Part shown: piece by piece, positions 1 to 5,910 of the stretch
Layout of the letters: every line of letters starts with the position of its first letter
How positions within the stretch are numbered: the stretch's first letter is position 1
NCBI GenBank assembly: GCA_902802215.1
Contig: CADCLH010000172.1
Span: 1 to 6,366 of the forward strand
DNA: 6,366 bases
Direction of reading: 5' to 3'
Origin: Oscillospiraceae bacterium
Lineage (GTDB): Bacteria; Bacillota; Clostridia; Oscillospirales; Oscillospiraceae
The notes under the pieces: generated by a model
Seen by the model: only the letters and a program-made list of their open reading frames with translations
Told to the model about the DNA's origin: nothing
The model's database searches: none
Translations under genes and position numbers: made by a program

Positions 1-963
1 GCGGGTCGCCTCGCAGCGGATGAAGCCCGCCTGGTTGACCGTCGCGGCGGAGACCGTGTCCCCCGGCCCCTTGTCCACGGGGATGCTCTCCCCGGTGAGG
101 GCCGACTCATCCACGGCGCTGCTGCCCTCGAGGATGAGGCCGTCGGTCGGGATATTCTCCCCCGGGCGGACGACGAACACGTCCCCCCGCTTCACCGTCT
201 CGATGGGGACGGTCTTCTCCGCCCCGTCTATCACAAGCGTCGCCGTCTTCGGGGCGAGCTTCATGAGACCCCGCAGGGCGTCCGTGGTCTTGCCCTTGGA
301 TCTCGCCTCCAGCATCTTGCCCACCGTGATGAGCGTGAGGATCATGGCGGCGGACTCAAAGTACAGCTCGTGCATCCAGGGCATGGCGGCCTCAGATCCG
401 CCCGCGAGCTGCGCCCCGGTCATGCGGAAGAGGGCGTAGGTACTGTAGACAAAGGACGCGCCGGAGCCGAGGGCCACGAGCGTGTCCATGTTGGGCGCGC
501 GGTGGAGAAGGCCGCGAAAGCCGCTGACAAAAAACTTCTGGTTGATGACCATGACGATGACGGCAAGGAGCAGCTCGGCAAGGCCCATGGCGACGTGGTT
601 CCCGTCAAAGAAGGCGGGCAGGGGCCAGCCCCACATGCCGTGGCCCATGGAGATATACATTAAAACAATCAGAAAGCCGAGCGACGCGAGAAGCCGTCTT
701 CGGAGCACCGGGGTGTCCCGGTCGCGCAGGGCGTCCTCCGCCGCCGCGGGCGCGCTCTCCGCCGCCCCCTTGGGGCTTGCGCCGTAGCCCGCGGCCTCGA
801 CCGCGGCGATGACGCTGCGCTCGTCCGCGCTGCCCTCGACGCCCATGGAATTTGTCAAAAGGCTCACGGCGCAGCTCTCCACCCCCGGGACGGCGGAGAC
901 GGCCTTCTCCACCCGGGCCTGGCAGGCCGCGCAGCTCATGCCGGTGACGGTATACTGTTTCAT
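1..963 (-). CDS. copA: Copper-exporting P1B-type ATPase CopA, N-terminal 321 residues (3' end outside window)
   Basis: Membrane pump expected to export Cu(I) from the cytoplasm using ATP. The frame is open from the ATG at 963 to the window edge, giving 321 of the roughly 750-850 residues usual for the family. Seen in order: one heavy-metal-associated domain (about residues 3-65) with the GMSCAAC metal site (Cys11, Cys14); a short Ala-rich linker (65-80); hydrophobic helices near 91-105, 122-141, 160-180 and 201-219, including the family motif NMDTLVALG; then the start of the actuator domain with the TGES phosphatase loop at 290-293. The phosphorylation site DKTGT and the CPC membrane motif lie beyond the window, so copper rather than another soft metal is inferred from the GMSCAAC domain and the csoR neighbour. 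GGAGG at 969-973 lies 5 bases before the start, and the gene follows csoR by 10 bases, so the two are co-transcribed. Confidence 0.95.
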   Translation of the reverse strand, partial: MKQYTVTGMSCAACQARVEKAVSAVPGVESCAVSLLTNSMGVEGSADERSVIAAVEAAGYGASPKGAAESAPAAAEDALRDRDTPVLRRRLLASLGFLIVLMYISMGHGMWGWPLPAFFDGNHVAMGLAELLLAVIVMVINQKFFVSGFRGLLHRAPNMDTLVALGSGASFVYSTYALFRMTGAQLAGGSEAAMPWMHELYFESAAMILTLITVGKMLEARSKGKTTDALRGLMKLAPKTATLVIDGAEKTVPIETVKRGDVFVVRPGENIPTDGLILEGSSAVDESALTGESIPVDKGPGDTVSAATVNQAGFIRCEATR

Positions 964-973
964 GCGCGCCTCC

Positions 974-1276
974 TCACTTCATGAGCTTCTGGAGCGTGTC
1001 CAGCAGCTCGTCCACGATCTCATCATTCCCCGCGCGCACGTCGTTTACCACGCAGGAACGGATATGATTTGACAAAAGCTCACGGCTGAAAGCGTTCAGC
1101 GCCGCGTTGGCCGCCGCCGCCTGGGCCAGGATATCGGGACAGTAAGCGTCCCGCTCCAGCATGCCCTTGATGCCGCGGATCTGCCCCTCGATGCGGTTGA
1201 GGCGGTTAAAAAGCTTTCTGCGCTCGTCCTCCGAGCGCTCCTTTGTTTTATGACAGCAGCATGTTTTCTCTTCCAT
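974..1276 (-). CDS. csoR: Copper-sensing repressor CsoR
   Basis: Cytoplasmic DNA-binding repressor of the CsoR/RcnR family (100 residues, normal length). Cu(I) binding releases it from its operator and turns on copper efflux. The family copper ligands are present as Cys46, His71 and Cys75, with the expected spacing (24 residues, then 3). The helical core RLNRIEGQIRGIKGML (25-40) is the conserved family signature. The ATG at 1276 was chosen because AGGTGAT lies just upstream with normal spacing. A longer frame to 1372 would run through the promoter and operator and has no ribosome site. The N-terminus carries an extra Cys-Cys-Cys-His cluster (6-9) ahead of the folded core; similar Cys/His-rich tails occur in clostridial relatives as far as I recall. 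It is the first gene of the csoR-copA operon, with no copZ chaperone between them, and is almost certainly autoregulated through the operator at 1306-1322. Confidence 0.96.
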   Translation of the reverse strand: MEEKTCCCHKTKERSEDERRKLFNRLNRIEGQIRGIKGMLERDAYCPDILAQAAAANAALNAFSRELLSNHIRSCVVNDVRAGNDEIVDELLDTLQKLMK

Positions 1277-1300
1277 GTGTATCACCTCTGTTCGCATTGC

Positions 1301-1329
1301 AGTATATACCCCCGTGGGGTATTTGTCAA
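1301..1329 (-). promoter_or_regulatory. csoR-copA promoter with CsoR operator filling the spacer
   Basis: On the minus strand, -35 TTGACA (1324-1329) and -10 TATACT (1301-1306) are separated by exactly 17 bp. The interval 1306-1322 is a perfect inverted repeat, ATACCCC-3 nt-GGGGTAT, matching the G/C-tract pseudo-palindromes known as CsoR operators. It spans nearly the whole spacer and touches the -10, so bound CsoR should occlude RNA polymerase. Transcription would start near 1294 and give a short leader before the csoR ribosome site. Confidence 0.9.
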
Positions 1330-1333
1330 GTAC

Positions 1334-1363
1334 AAGAAAACAGCGCGGATTTCTCCGCGCTGT
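1334..1363 (-). terminator. Rho-independent terminator of the lipoprotein gene
   Basis: A perfect 10-bp stem (ACAGCGCGGA at 1340-1349 with its complement at 1354-1363) encloses a 4-base loop. Reading on the minus strand it is followed by TTTTCTT (1334-1340). It starts 5 bases after the lipoprotein stop codon and ends only 4 bases before the csoR -35 box, so it insulates the copper operon from upstream transcription. Confidence 0.88.
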
Positions 1364-1368
1364 CTGTA

Positions 1369-2031
1369 TCAATCGTAATAGATCTGGAAGCCGTGCTCGA
1401 TCAGCACCACGCTGCCGCTCGAATAGCTCTCATTCTCGGCGATGGCGCTGACGATGTAGGTATAGGAGCCGGGCTCCAGCACGCCGAAGATGAGCTGGGC
1501 GTTGACCGTGCCCGCGAGGCTGAAGGTGTTGGTATAGGGATAAAAATTGCAGATCTGCACATCCTCGCCGGAGTCGTTGCTGAAAATGCGCCCGGTGACC
1601 ATGGCGATCACGCCCTTGTCGGTATAGATGTCGCCGTAGAGATCCGCCACGCCGTAGCGCGGCATGCTCTGCGGGAGCGTCTCGTTTTCGATGAAAAGAT
1701 GGGGCGTATTGGGGTCCTCACGCGGGGGCTCGGGCGTCGGCTCCGGAGTCGGGACGGGCGTGGGCGCGGGGGTCATGACAGGCGGCACGGGCATCTGCGC
1801 GGGAAGCTCCGCAGTCGGGGCGGGCATGGGATCCGTCGTCGGCGCGGGTGCGAAGACATCCGCCGTCACTGCCGGCTGTGAGAAGATATCCACGGTGGGC
1901 GCCGGTGTTTCGGTCCTGGGCGTCGGCAGCGGGGGCAGCGTGTTTTTGAGCTTCGAGCAGGCACACAGCATGAGTGCCATAAAGGCGATTATGAAAACAG
2001 TAAGAATCTTTTTCTTTTTGATCATATTCAT
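1369..2031 (-). CDS. Putative lipoprotein with proline-rich linker and unrecognised C-terminal domain
   Basis: 220-residue protein predicted to be anchored to the outer face of the membrane; function unknown. Seen: basic start (MNMIKKKK), hydrophobic helix (9-24) and a lipobox-like LCAC with the lipidated residue at Cys25. A long Pro/Thr/Ala-rich segment follows (about 31-110), with PTP/PEPTPEP repeats, probably an extended spacer through the cell wall. A compact domain of about 110 residues (111-220) ends the protein. It is rich in Tyr, Val and Gly with alternating hydrophobic residues, suggesting a beta-sandwich, and I do not recognise a family. The start at 2031 is chosen because GGAG (2040-2043) lies 8 bases upstream. 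An in-frame ATG at 2085 lies in the target duplication of the neighbouring MITE and has no ribosome site; the ATG at 2025 is a possible alternative. The gene is apparently monocistronic, with its own terminator at 1334-1363. Confidence 0.85.
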   Translation of the reverse strand: MNMIKKKKILTVFIIAFMALMLCACSKLKNTLPPLPTPRTETPAPTVDIFSQPAVTADVFAPAPTTDPMPAPTAELPAQMPVPPVMTPAPTPVPTPEPTPEPPREDPNTPHLFIENETLPQSMPRYGVADLYGDIYTDKGVIAMVTGRIFSNDSGEDVQICNFYPYTNTFSLAGTVNAQLIFGVLEPGSYTYIVSAIAENESYSSGSVVLIEHGFQIYYD

Positions 2032-2078
2032 AGAACGAACTCCAAACGACAGATCCTCTGTGTATTTACGATAATTTA

Positions 2079-2090
2079 TCTTCATTTATT
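2079..2090. repeat. Target-site duplication, left copy
   Basis: TCTTCATTTATT, identical over 12 bases to 2243-2254 and directly abutting the left inverted repeat of the MITE-like element. Confidence 0.75.
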
Positions 2091-2242
2091 AACTATTCAG
2101 TCCACCCCTGTCATTCCGAGCCAGTGTCGCAACACTGGCGTGGGAATCCGTCTCTCCTTTGTACAAGCGAAACAACAAAACAGCGATGCAATGACACAGA
2201 ACGGATGTTTTCGCCATTGAATAAGGCCAAGACTGAATAGTT
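2091..2242. mobile_element. 152-bp MITE-like non-autonomous element
   Basis: The ends are a perfect 12-bp terminal inverted repeat: AACTATTCAGTC (2091-2102) and GACTGAATAGTT (2231-2242). The element is flanked by a perfect 12-bp direct repeat. There is no coding capacity. Inside is a hairpin, CCAGTGT-4 nt-ACACTGG (2121-2138), which can be extended by ATTCC (2113-2117) pairing with GGAAT (2143-2147). Longer-range complementary pairs are TGTCATT (2110-2116) with AATGACA (2190-2196), and ATCCGT (2146-2151) with ACGGAT (2201-2206), so a transcript would fold strongly. The core reading TCATTCCGAGCCAGTG resembles small dispersed repeats I have seen in Clostridia genomes. The transposase family that moved it cannot be named; a 12-bp duplication is long and would fit IS4-type enzymes among others. 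Confidence 0.78.
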
Positions 2243-2254
2243 TCTTCATTTATT
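2243..2254. repeat. Target-site duplication, right copy
   Basis: TCTTCATTTATT, the second copy of the 12-bp duplication, abutting the right inverted repeat of the MITE-like element. Its last three bases (2252-2254) are shared with the -10 box of the candidate lipoprotein promoter on the minus strand. Confidence 0.75.
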
Positions 2255-2280
2255 ATAACGGCTGGGCAAAGAAAAAGCAA
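2252..2280 (-). promoter_or_regulatory. Candidate promoter of the lipoprotein gene, upstream of the inserted element
   Basis: On the minus strand there is a perfect -10, TATAAT (2252-2257), a 17-bp spacer and a weak -35, TTGCTT (2275-2280, 3 of 6). The expected start (about 2245) falls inside the right target duplication, so the element would be transcribed as leader RNA. The -10 lies in AT-rich sequence, so a chance match is possible. Confidence 0.5.
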
Positions 2281-2519
2281 CCGCAAAAAGTCTCCTCCGC
2301 CTCCGCCGGGCCGCATGCAGGTCTGAGATGCCCGCTCCCCTTGTCCACAACAGCTTGCGTCCCTGACCGGGCCGGTGCCCAAGCTTTTGTGTAATTGTTA
2401 CGATTCGGAAAACTTTTTTGCATAAGTAAAGCCGTGTGCTTTTGTCAATTGGTAAAATGCTACAAGAATTTTGATTAAACTTCGTACAAATCGCCCAGAT
2501 TCGTCGGAACAGACAAAAA
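2281..2519. other. Intergenic sequence without a recognisable gene
   Basis: The left half (to about 2385) is GC-rich and the right half is AT-rich. I found no convincing open frame, RNA gene or terminator on either strand. Small palindromes such as ACCGG-G-CCGGT (in 2366-2376) and GTAATTGTTAC (2391-2401) are too short to interpret. The AT-rich half probably serves as upstream sequence for the importer promoter. Confidence 0.6.
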
Positions 2520-2557
2520 TGATTGATTTTGGCATGTCAAAATGGTAGAATCAATCA
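2520..2557 (+). promoter_or_regulatory. Importer promoter overlapped by two nested inverted repeats
   Basis: -35 TTGATT (2523-2528, 4 of 6), a 17-bp spacer, and -10 TAGAAT (2546-2551, 5 of 6). Transcription would start near 2558 and give a leader of about 53 bases. The outer repeat TGATTGATT/AATCAATCA (2520-2528 and 2549-2557) is perfect over 9 bp and brackets the promoter. The inner repeat ATTTTGGCATGTCAAAAT (2526-2543) pairs at 8 of 9 positions and lies between the boxes. Both are placed like operators, so control by a repressor, for example a sugar-responsive one, is inferred. No regulator gene is in the window. Confidence 0.65.
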
Positions 2558-2610
2558 AGAAGCCGGGGATAACCCGACCGCAAAATCTTATGAAAAGCGA
2601 GGAATCCACT

Positions 2611-3882
2611 ATGAAAAAACTGTTGGCAATCCTTCTTGTGCTGACCATGATCGTCGCGCTGGGCGCAACGTCCGCCTCCGCGGCCTCCGGTTCCGTGTAC
2701 TGGCTGAACTTCAAGCCCGAGCTTGACGAGGCCGCACAGGCCCTGGCCGCGAAATACACCGAGCAGACCGGCGTGCCCGTGAAGGTCGTCACCGCCGCCT
2801 CCGGCAGCTACAGCCAGACGCTCACCTCCGAGATGGACAAGAGCTCCGCGCCCACCCTCTTCGTCATCGGCAACCAGGCCGGCGTCAAGGAGTGGGGCGA
2901 GTTTGCCATGGATCTGACCGGCACCCCCATCGCCGAAGAGCTGAGCACCGACGCCTACAACCTCTATGACGCGGACGGCCGTCTGGTCTCCATCGGCTAC
3001 TGCTACGAGTGCTATGGCATCATCGTCAACCCCGACCTCATCGAGAAGGCCGGCCACAGCATGGACGAGATCAAGAACTTTGACGGTCTGAAGGCCGTTG
3101 CCGAGGATATCCACGCCCGCGCCGCAGAGCTGGGCTTCGACGCCTTCTCCTCCTCCGACATGGACGGCTCCTCCTCCTGGCGTTTCACCGGCCACATGGC
3201 CAACCTCGAGTACTTCTATGAAGAGCGCGACGCCGGCGGCTGGACCGAGTGCCCCGCCTCCCTCACCGGCGCTTACATCGGCAACTTCAAGAACCTGTAT
3301 GACCTTTGCATCAACAACAGCCTGACCGATCCGAAGGATCTCGCCACCGGCGGCCACGATGCCGAGAACGAGTTCAAGACCGGCAAGGCAGCCTTCTTTG
3401 TCAACGGCTCCTGGGAGTACGCGGCTGTCTCCGCCGACGTTCCCAACGCCACCATGATCCCCTACTACTGCGGTGTTGAGGGCGAGGAAAAGGCCGGTCT
3501 GAACTGCGGCACCGAGAACTGCTGGGCCATCAACGACACCGTTTCTGACGCCGACAAGCAGGCCACCATGGACTTCATGGTGTGGCTCGTCACCGATCCC
3601 GAGGCTTCCGCCGTCATGGTCGAGCAGCTCGGCGTTCTGCCCTACAAGCATGTCCCCACCTCCGCCAACGGCTTCCTAGCCGCTGCCGCGAAGTATTCAG
3701 ATGACGGCTGCTACGTCATGGATTGGGCCACCAACTATCAGCCCAATGTCGACGACTATCGCGCCGCGCTCGTCTCCGCGCTCAACGCCTACAACGCCGA
3801 CCAGTCCGACGCGAACTGGGAGCTTGTGAAGACCGCGTTTGTTGACGGCTGGGCTGTCCAGTACAAGGCTGCCAACGGCTGA
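2611..3882 (+). CDS. Carbohydrate ABC transporter, extracellular solute-binding protein (family 1, MsmE-like)
   Basis: 423-residue protein expected to capture a sugar or oligosaccharide outside the cell and deliver it to the two permeases downstream. Seen: signal peptide (1-24) with a signal peptidase I site ASA|A and no lipobox cysteine. The start of lobe 1 is SVYWLNFKPE (28-37). A conserved stretch around 180-215 has WRF and ANLEYFYE. GKAAFFVNGSWEY and the GTEN motif near 300 are typical of family 1 binding proteins often annotated as raffinose/stachyose type; this likeness is from memory and does not fix the substrate. The mature protein has eight cysteines (131, 134, 214, 233, 287, 299, 304, 367), including a CYEC pair. 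The ATG at 2611 is favoured because GAGGAA (2599-2604) lies 6 bases upstream; in-frame starts at 2542 and 2590 lack ribosome sites, and the first lies within the promoter. Confidence 0.93.
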   Translation: MKKLLAILLVLTMIVALGATSASAASGSVYWLNFKPELDEAAQALAAKYTEQTGVPVKVVTAASGSYSQTLTSEMDKSSAPTLFVIGNQAGVKEWGEFAMDLTGTPIAEELSTDAYNLYDADGRLVSIGYCYECYGIIVNPDLIEKAGHSMDEIKNFDGLKAVAEDIHARAAELGFDAFSSSDMDGSSSWRFTGHMANLEYFYEERDAGGWTECPASLTGAYIGNFKNLYDLCINNSLTDPKDLATGGHDAENEFKTGKAAFFVNGSWEYAAVSADVPNATMIPYYCGVEGEEKAGLNCGTENCWAINDTVSDADKQATMDFMVWLVTDPEASAVMVEQLGVLPYKHVPTSANGFLAAAAKYSDDGCYVMDWATNYQPNVDDYRAALVSALNAYNADQSDANWELVKTAFVDGWAVQYKAANG

Positions 3883-3916
3883 TTCCGCGCGCAGTAAAAC
3901 GCACATCATAATCGCT

Positions 3917-3940
3917 GGGGCGGACAGACACGTCCGCCCC
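3917..3940 (+). terminator. GC-rich hairpin between binding protein and permeases (partial terminator or mRNA 3' stabiliser)
   Basis: A perfect 9-bp stem GGGGCGGAC/GTCCGCCCC encloses a 6-base loop and lies 35 bases after the binding-protein stop. Only GTTTCC follows, so the U-tract is poor and termination is probably incomplete. Such hairpins after the first gene of sugar importers commonly let the binding protein be made in excess over the permeases; that role is inferred here. Confidence 0.6.
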
Positions 3941-4135
3941 GTTTCCGTACCGCAGTCCATGGTTTTTGTGTGAATGATACCGGAACCTCATGAAAACCTT
4001 GAATCGCTTGATCCTGGCGCCATAAGACGCGCAGAGGTTTCGTATGAGACGTGTTTACAGCGTTTTGCCCCGAAAGCACCGCAGGAACTGTGGTTTTCTT
4101 GATTAACGTATTTCATGGAGAAAATAGCACCAAAA

Positions 4136-4151
4136 GGGAGATGAGGTATTG
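4136..4151 (+). promoter_or_regulatory. Ribosome binding site setting a TTG start for permease 1
   Basis: GGGAG (4136-4140) lies 8 bases before TTG (4149-4151). The ATG at 4141 opens only a three-codon frame that stops across the TTG, and no ATG follows early in the permease frame. In the 200 bases between the preceding hairpin and this site I see only a weak promoter-like pair (TTGAAT with CATAAG at 16-bp spacing, about 4000-4025), so read-through from the upstream promoter is more likely. Confidence 0.65.
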
Positions 4152-5045
4152 AAAAAGCGCATAACGGGCATATTCAGCAATCCCCTGCGCCGGTGGTTCT
4201 GGCTGTTTCTCGGCCCGGTCACAGCCGCGTTCGCCATCGGTTTCGTGTGGCCCTTCATCCAGGGCATTTACCTTTCCTTCTGCAAATTCAAGCTCATCAA
4301 AAACGCCACCTTTATCGGCTTCGGCAACTATATCTCCGCCCTCAGCGACGCAAGCTTCCGCCACTCCTTCTGGTATACGGCGCTGTTTGCCGTGACGAGC
4401 CTTGTGCTCATCAACGTGCTCGGCTTTGCGGCGGCCTATGCGCTGACCCAGGGCATCAAGGGCTCCAACCTGTACCGCACGGTATTCTTCATGCCGAACC
4501 TCATCGGCGGTATCGTGCTGGGCTATATCTGGTCCATGATCTTTGACGGCATCCTCTCCCGCTACGGCACGTCCATCCTGCTGGAGACGCGCTACGGCTT
4601 CTGGGGACTGATCATTCTCATGTGCTGGCAGCAGATCGGCTATGTCATGATCATCTACATCGCCGGGCTCCAGTCCGTGCCGGAGGATATGCTGGAGGCT
4701 GCGAAGATCGACGGCGCCTCCCGCTGGCAGACGCTTTTCCGGGTCACGATCCCGAACGTCATGCCCTCCATCACCATCTGTACCTTCCTGAGCCTGACCA
4801 ACGGCTTCAAGCTCTTCGACCAGAACCTCGCCCTGACGGGCGGCCAGCCCTTCATCATCCAGCCGGACGGCTCCACCATCAAGACGACCGAGATGATGGC
4901 GCTGAATATCTACAACACCTTTTATAATTCCAACTCCGCGTCGAAGGGCGTGGCGCAGGCCAAGGCCGTGCTCTTCTTCATCCTGGTGGCGGGCCTGGGT
5001 CTTGCCCAGCTTGCCTTCACCCGCAAGAGGGAGGTGCAGCAGTAA
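4149..5045 (+). CDS. Carbohydrate ABC transporter permease, first subunit (MalF/MsmF-like, CUT1)
   Basis: 298-residue inner-membrane subunit forming half of the sugar translocation channel. Seen: a basic N-terminus, a first membrane helix (about 16-43), further hydrophobic segments, and the EAA loop starting at Glu183 (EAAKIDGAS, then IPNVMPS), which contacts the ATPase. A segment near the end of the protein (about 230-262, GGQPF then TTEMMALNIYNTFY) is typical of the MalF-like partner. The helix after it ends in the basic tail TRKREVQQ. The length is normal for Gram-positive MsmF-type permeases, which lack the long periplasmic loop of E. coli MalF. Translation is judged to start at TTG. The stop codon overlaps the ATG of the next permease (TAATG), indicating translational coupling and equal output of the pair. 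The substrate is undetermined. Confidence 0.92.
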   Translation: MKKRITGIFSNPLRRWFWLFLGPVTAAFAIGFVWPFIQGIYLSFCKFKLIKNATFIGFGNYISALSDASFRHSFWYTALFAVTSLVLINVLGFAAAYALTQGIKGSNLYRTVFFMPNLIGGIVLGYIWSMIFDGILSRYGTSILLETRYGFWGLIILMCWQQIGYVMIIYIAGLQSVPEDMLEAAKIDGASRWQTLFRVTIPNVMPSITICTFLSLTNGFKLFDQNLALTGGQPFIIQPDGSTIKTTEMMALNIYNTFYNSNSASKGVAQAKAVLFFILVAGLGLAQLAFTRKREVQQ

Positions 5046-5893
5046 TGAGCTCTGATCTCAACGCCGAGCGCAGGCGGAAAACGGTCCTGTCCATTGTGCT
5101 GGCCGTGATCTGCATCATCTATGTGCTCCCGGTCCTCACGGTGGTCATCAACTCCTTCAAGGTCAACACCTATGTCAAGACCGATACCTTCGCCCTCCCC
5201 ACCGGGGAGATGTGGGCAGGCTTCAGCAACTTCATCAAGGGCATGACCTTCGGCAACTATCCCTTCTGGAACAGCGTCAAGTACAGCGTGTTCATCACCG
5301 TGGCCTCCACGGCGCTGATCCTGCTGTTGATGGCCGCCTGGTACATCGCCCGGGTCAACTCCTTCTTCTGCAAGGTGATCTACTACCTGTGCGTGTTTTC
5401 CATGGTCGTCCCCTTCCAGATGGTCATGTTCACGCTGTCCAAGACGGCGGACTCCCTGCAGCTCAATACCCCCTGGACCATCCCCATCGTATACCTCGGC
5501 TTTGGCGCGGGCCTTTCGATCTTCATGTTCGTGGGCTTCGTCAAATCAATTCCCCTGGAAATCGAGGAAGCCGCGGCCATCGACGGCTGCGGCCCGGTGC
5601 GCACCTTCTTCACGGTGGTCTTCCCCATGCTCAAGCCGACGATGATCTCCGTCGGCATCCTGGAGATCATGTGGGTCTGGAACGACTACCTGCTCCCGTA
5701 CCTCGTGCTGGACATCAACGAATACCGCACCATCCCCATCCATATTCAGTACCTCAAGGGCAGCTACGGCACGGTCGATCTGGGCGCGACGATGGCGCTG
5801 ATCCTCCTCGGCATCATCCCGGTCATCGTGTTCTATCTGGTTTGCCAGAAGCACATCATCAAGGGTGTCGCCGCCGGCGCCGTCAAGGGCTGA
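5045..5893 (+). CDS. Carbohydrate ABC transporter permease, second subunit (MalG/MsmG-like, CUT1)
   Basis: 282-residue inner-membrane partner of the preceding permease. Seen: a basic N-terminus (MSSDLNAERRRK), a first helix (about 13-37), an extracytoplasmic segment with GFSNFIKG, and further helices. The EAA loop begins at Glu175 (EAAAIDGCG, then FPMLKPT), the ATPase docking site. MWVWNDYLLP (about 214-223) and the C-terminal KHIIKGVAAGAVKG are hallmarks of MalG-like subunits. GGGAGGTG (5029-5036) lies 8 bases before the ATG and inside the end of the upstream gene; the two genes overlap by one base. No ATP-binding subunit or glycosidase follows in the window, which fits CUT1 systems that borrow a shared MsmK-type ATPase encoded elsewhere. 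Hairpins at 5911-5938 and 5956-5989 mark the end of the operon. Confidence 0.94.
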   Translation: MSSDLNAERRRKTVLSIVLAVICIIYVLPVLTVVINSFKVNTYVKTDTFALPTGEMWAGFSNFIKGMTFGNYPFWNSVKYSVFITVASTALILLLMAAWYIARVNSFFCKVIYYLCVFSMVVPFQMVMFTLSKTADSLQLNTPWTIPIVYLGFGAGLSIFMFVGFVKSIPLEIEEAAAIDGCGPVRTFFTVVFPMLKPTMISVGILEIMWVWNDYLLPYLVLDINEYRTIPIHIQYLKGSYGTVDLGATMALILLGIIPVIVFYLVCQKHIIKGVAAGAVKG

Positions 5894-5910
5894 ACATATC
5901 CATTCAGAAA

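Noticed and set aside
1243..1881. Plus-strand frame of 212 codons opposite the lipoprotein gene
   Set aside because: It runs across the csoR promoter, operator and terminator and shows low-complexity His/Arg/Gly content, the mirror of the Pro/Thr linker.
2341..2350. TTGTCCACAA, close to a DnaA box
   Set aside because: It is a single isolated near-match with no cluster, no AT-rich unwinding region beside it and no replication gene nearby.
2089..2382. Minus-strand frame of 97 codons in the intergenic region
   Set aside because: It reads through the MITE-like element and has no ribosome site or family resemblance.
2558..2610. Possible riboswitch in the binding-protein leader
   Set aside because: The leader is only about 53 bases, with at most a 4-bp CGGG/CCCG stem; there is no room for a known aptamer.
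2551..3651. Long open frame (366 codons) on the minus strand opposite the binding-protein gene
   Set aside because: It is an antisense shadow caused by third-position G/C bias of the sense gene; its composition is Gly/Val-rich with no domain likeness or ribosome site.
4141..4152. Three-codon upstream frame (Met-Arg-Tyr-stop) overlapping the TTG start of permease 1
   Set aside because: The GGGAG directly abuts its ATG, giving no workable spacing, so a leader peptide is not supported.
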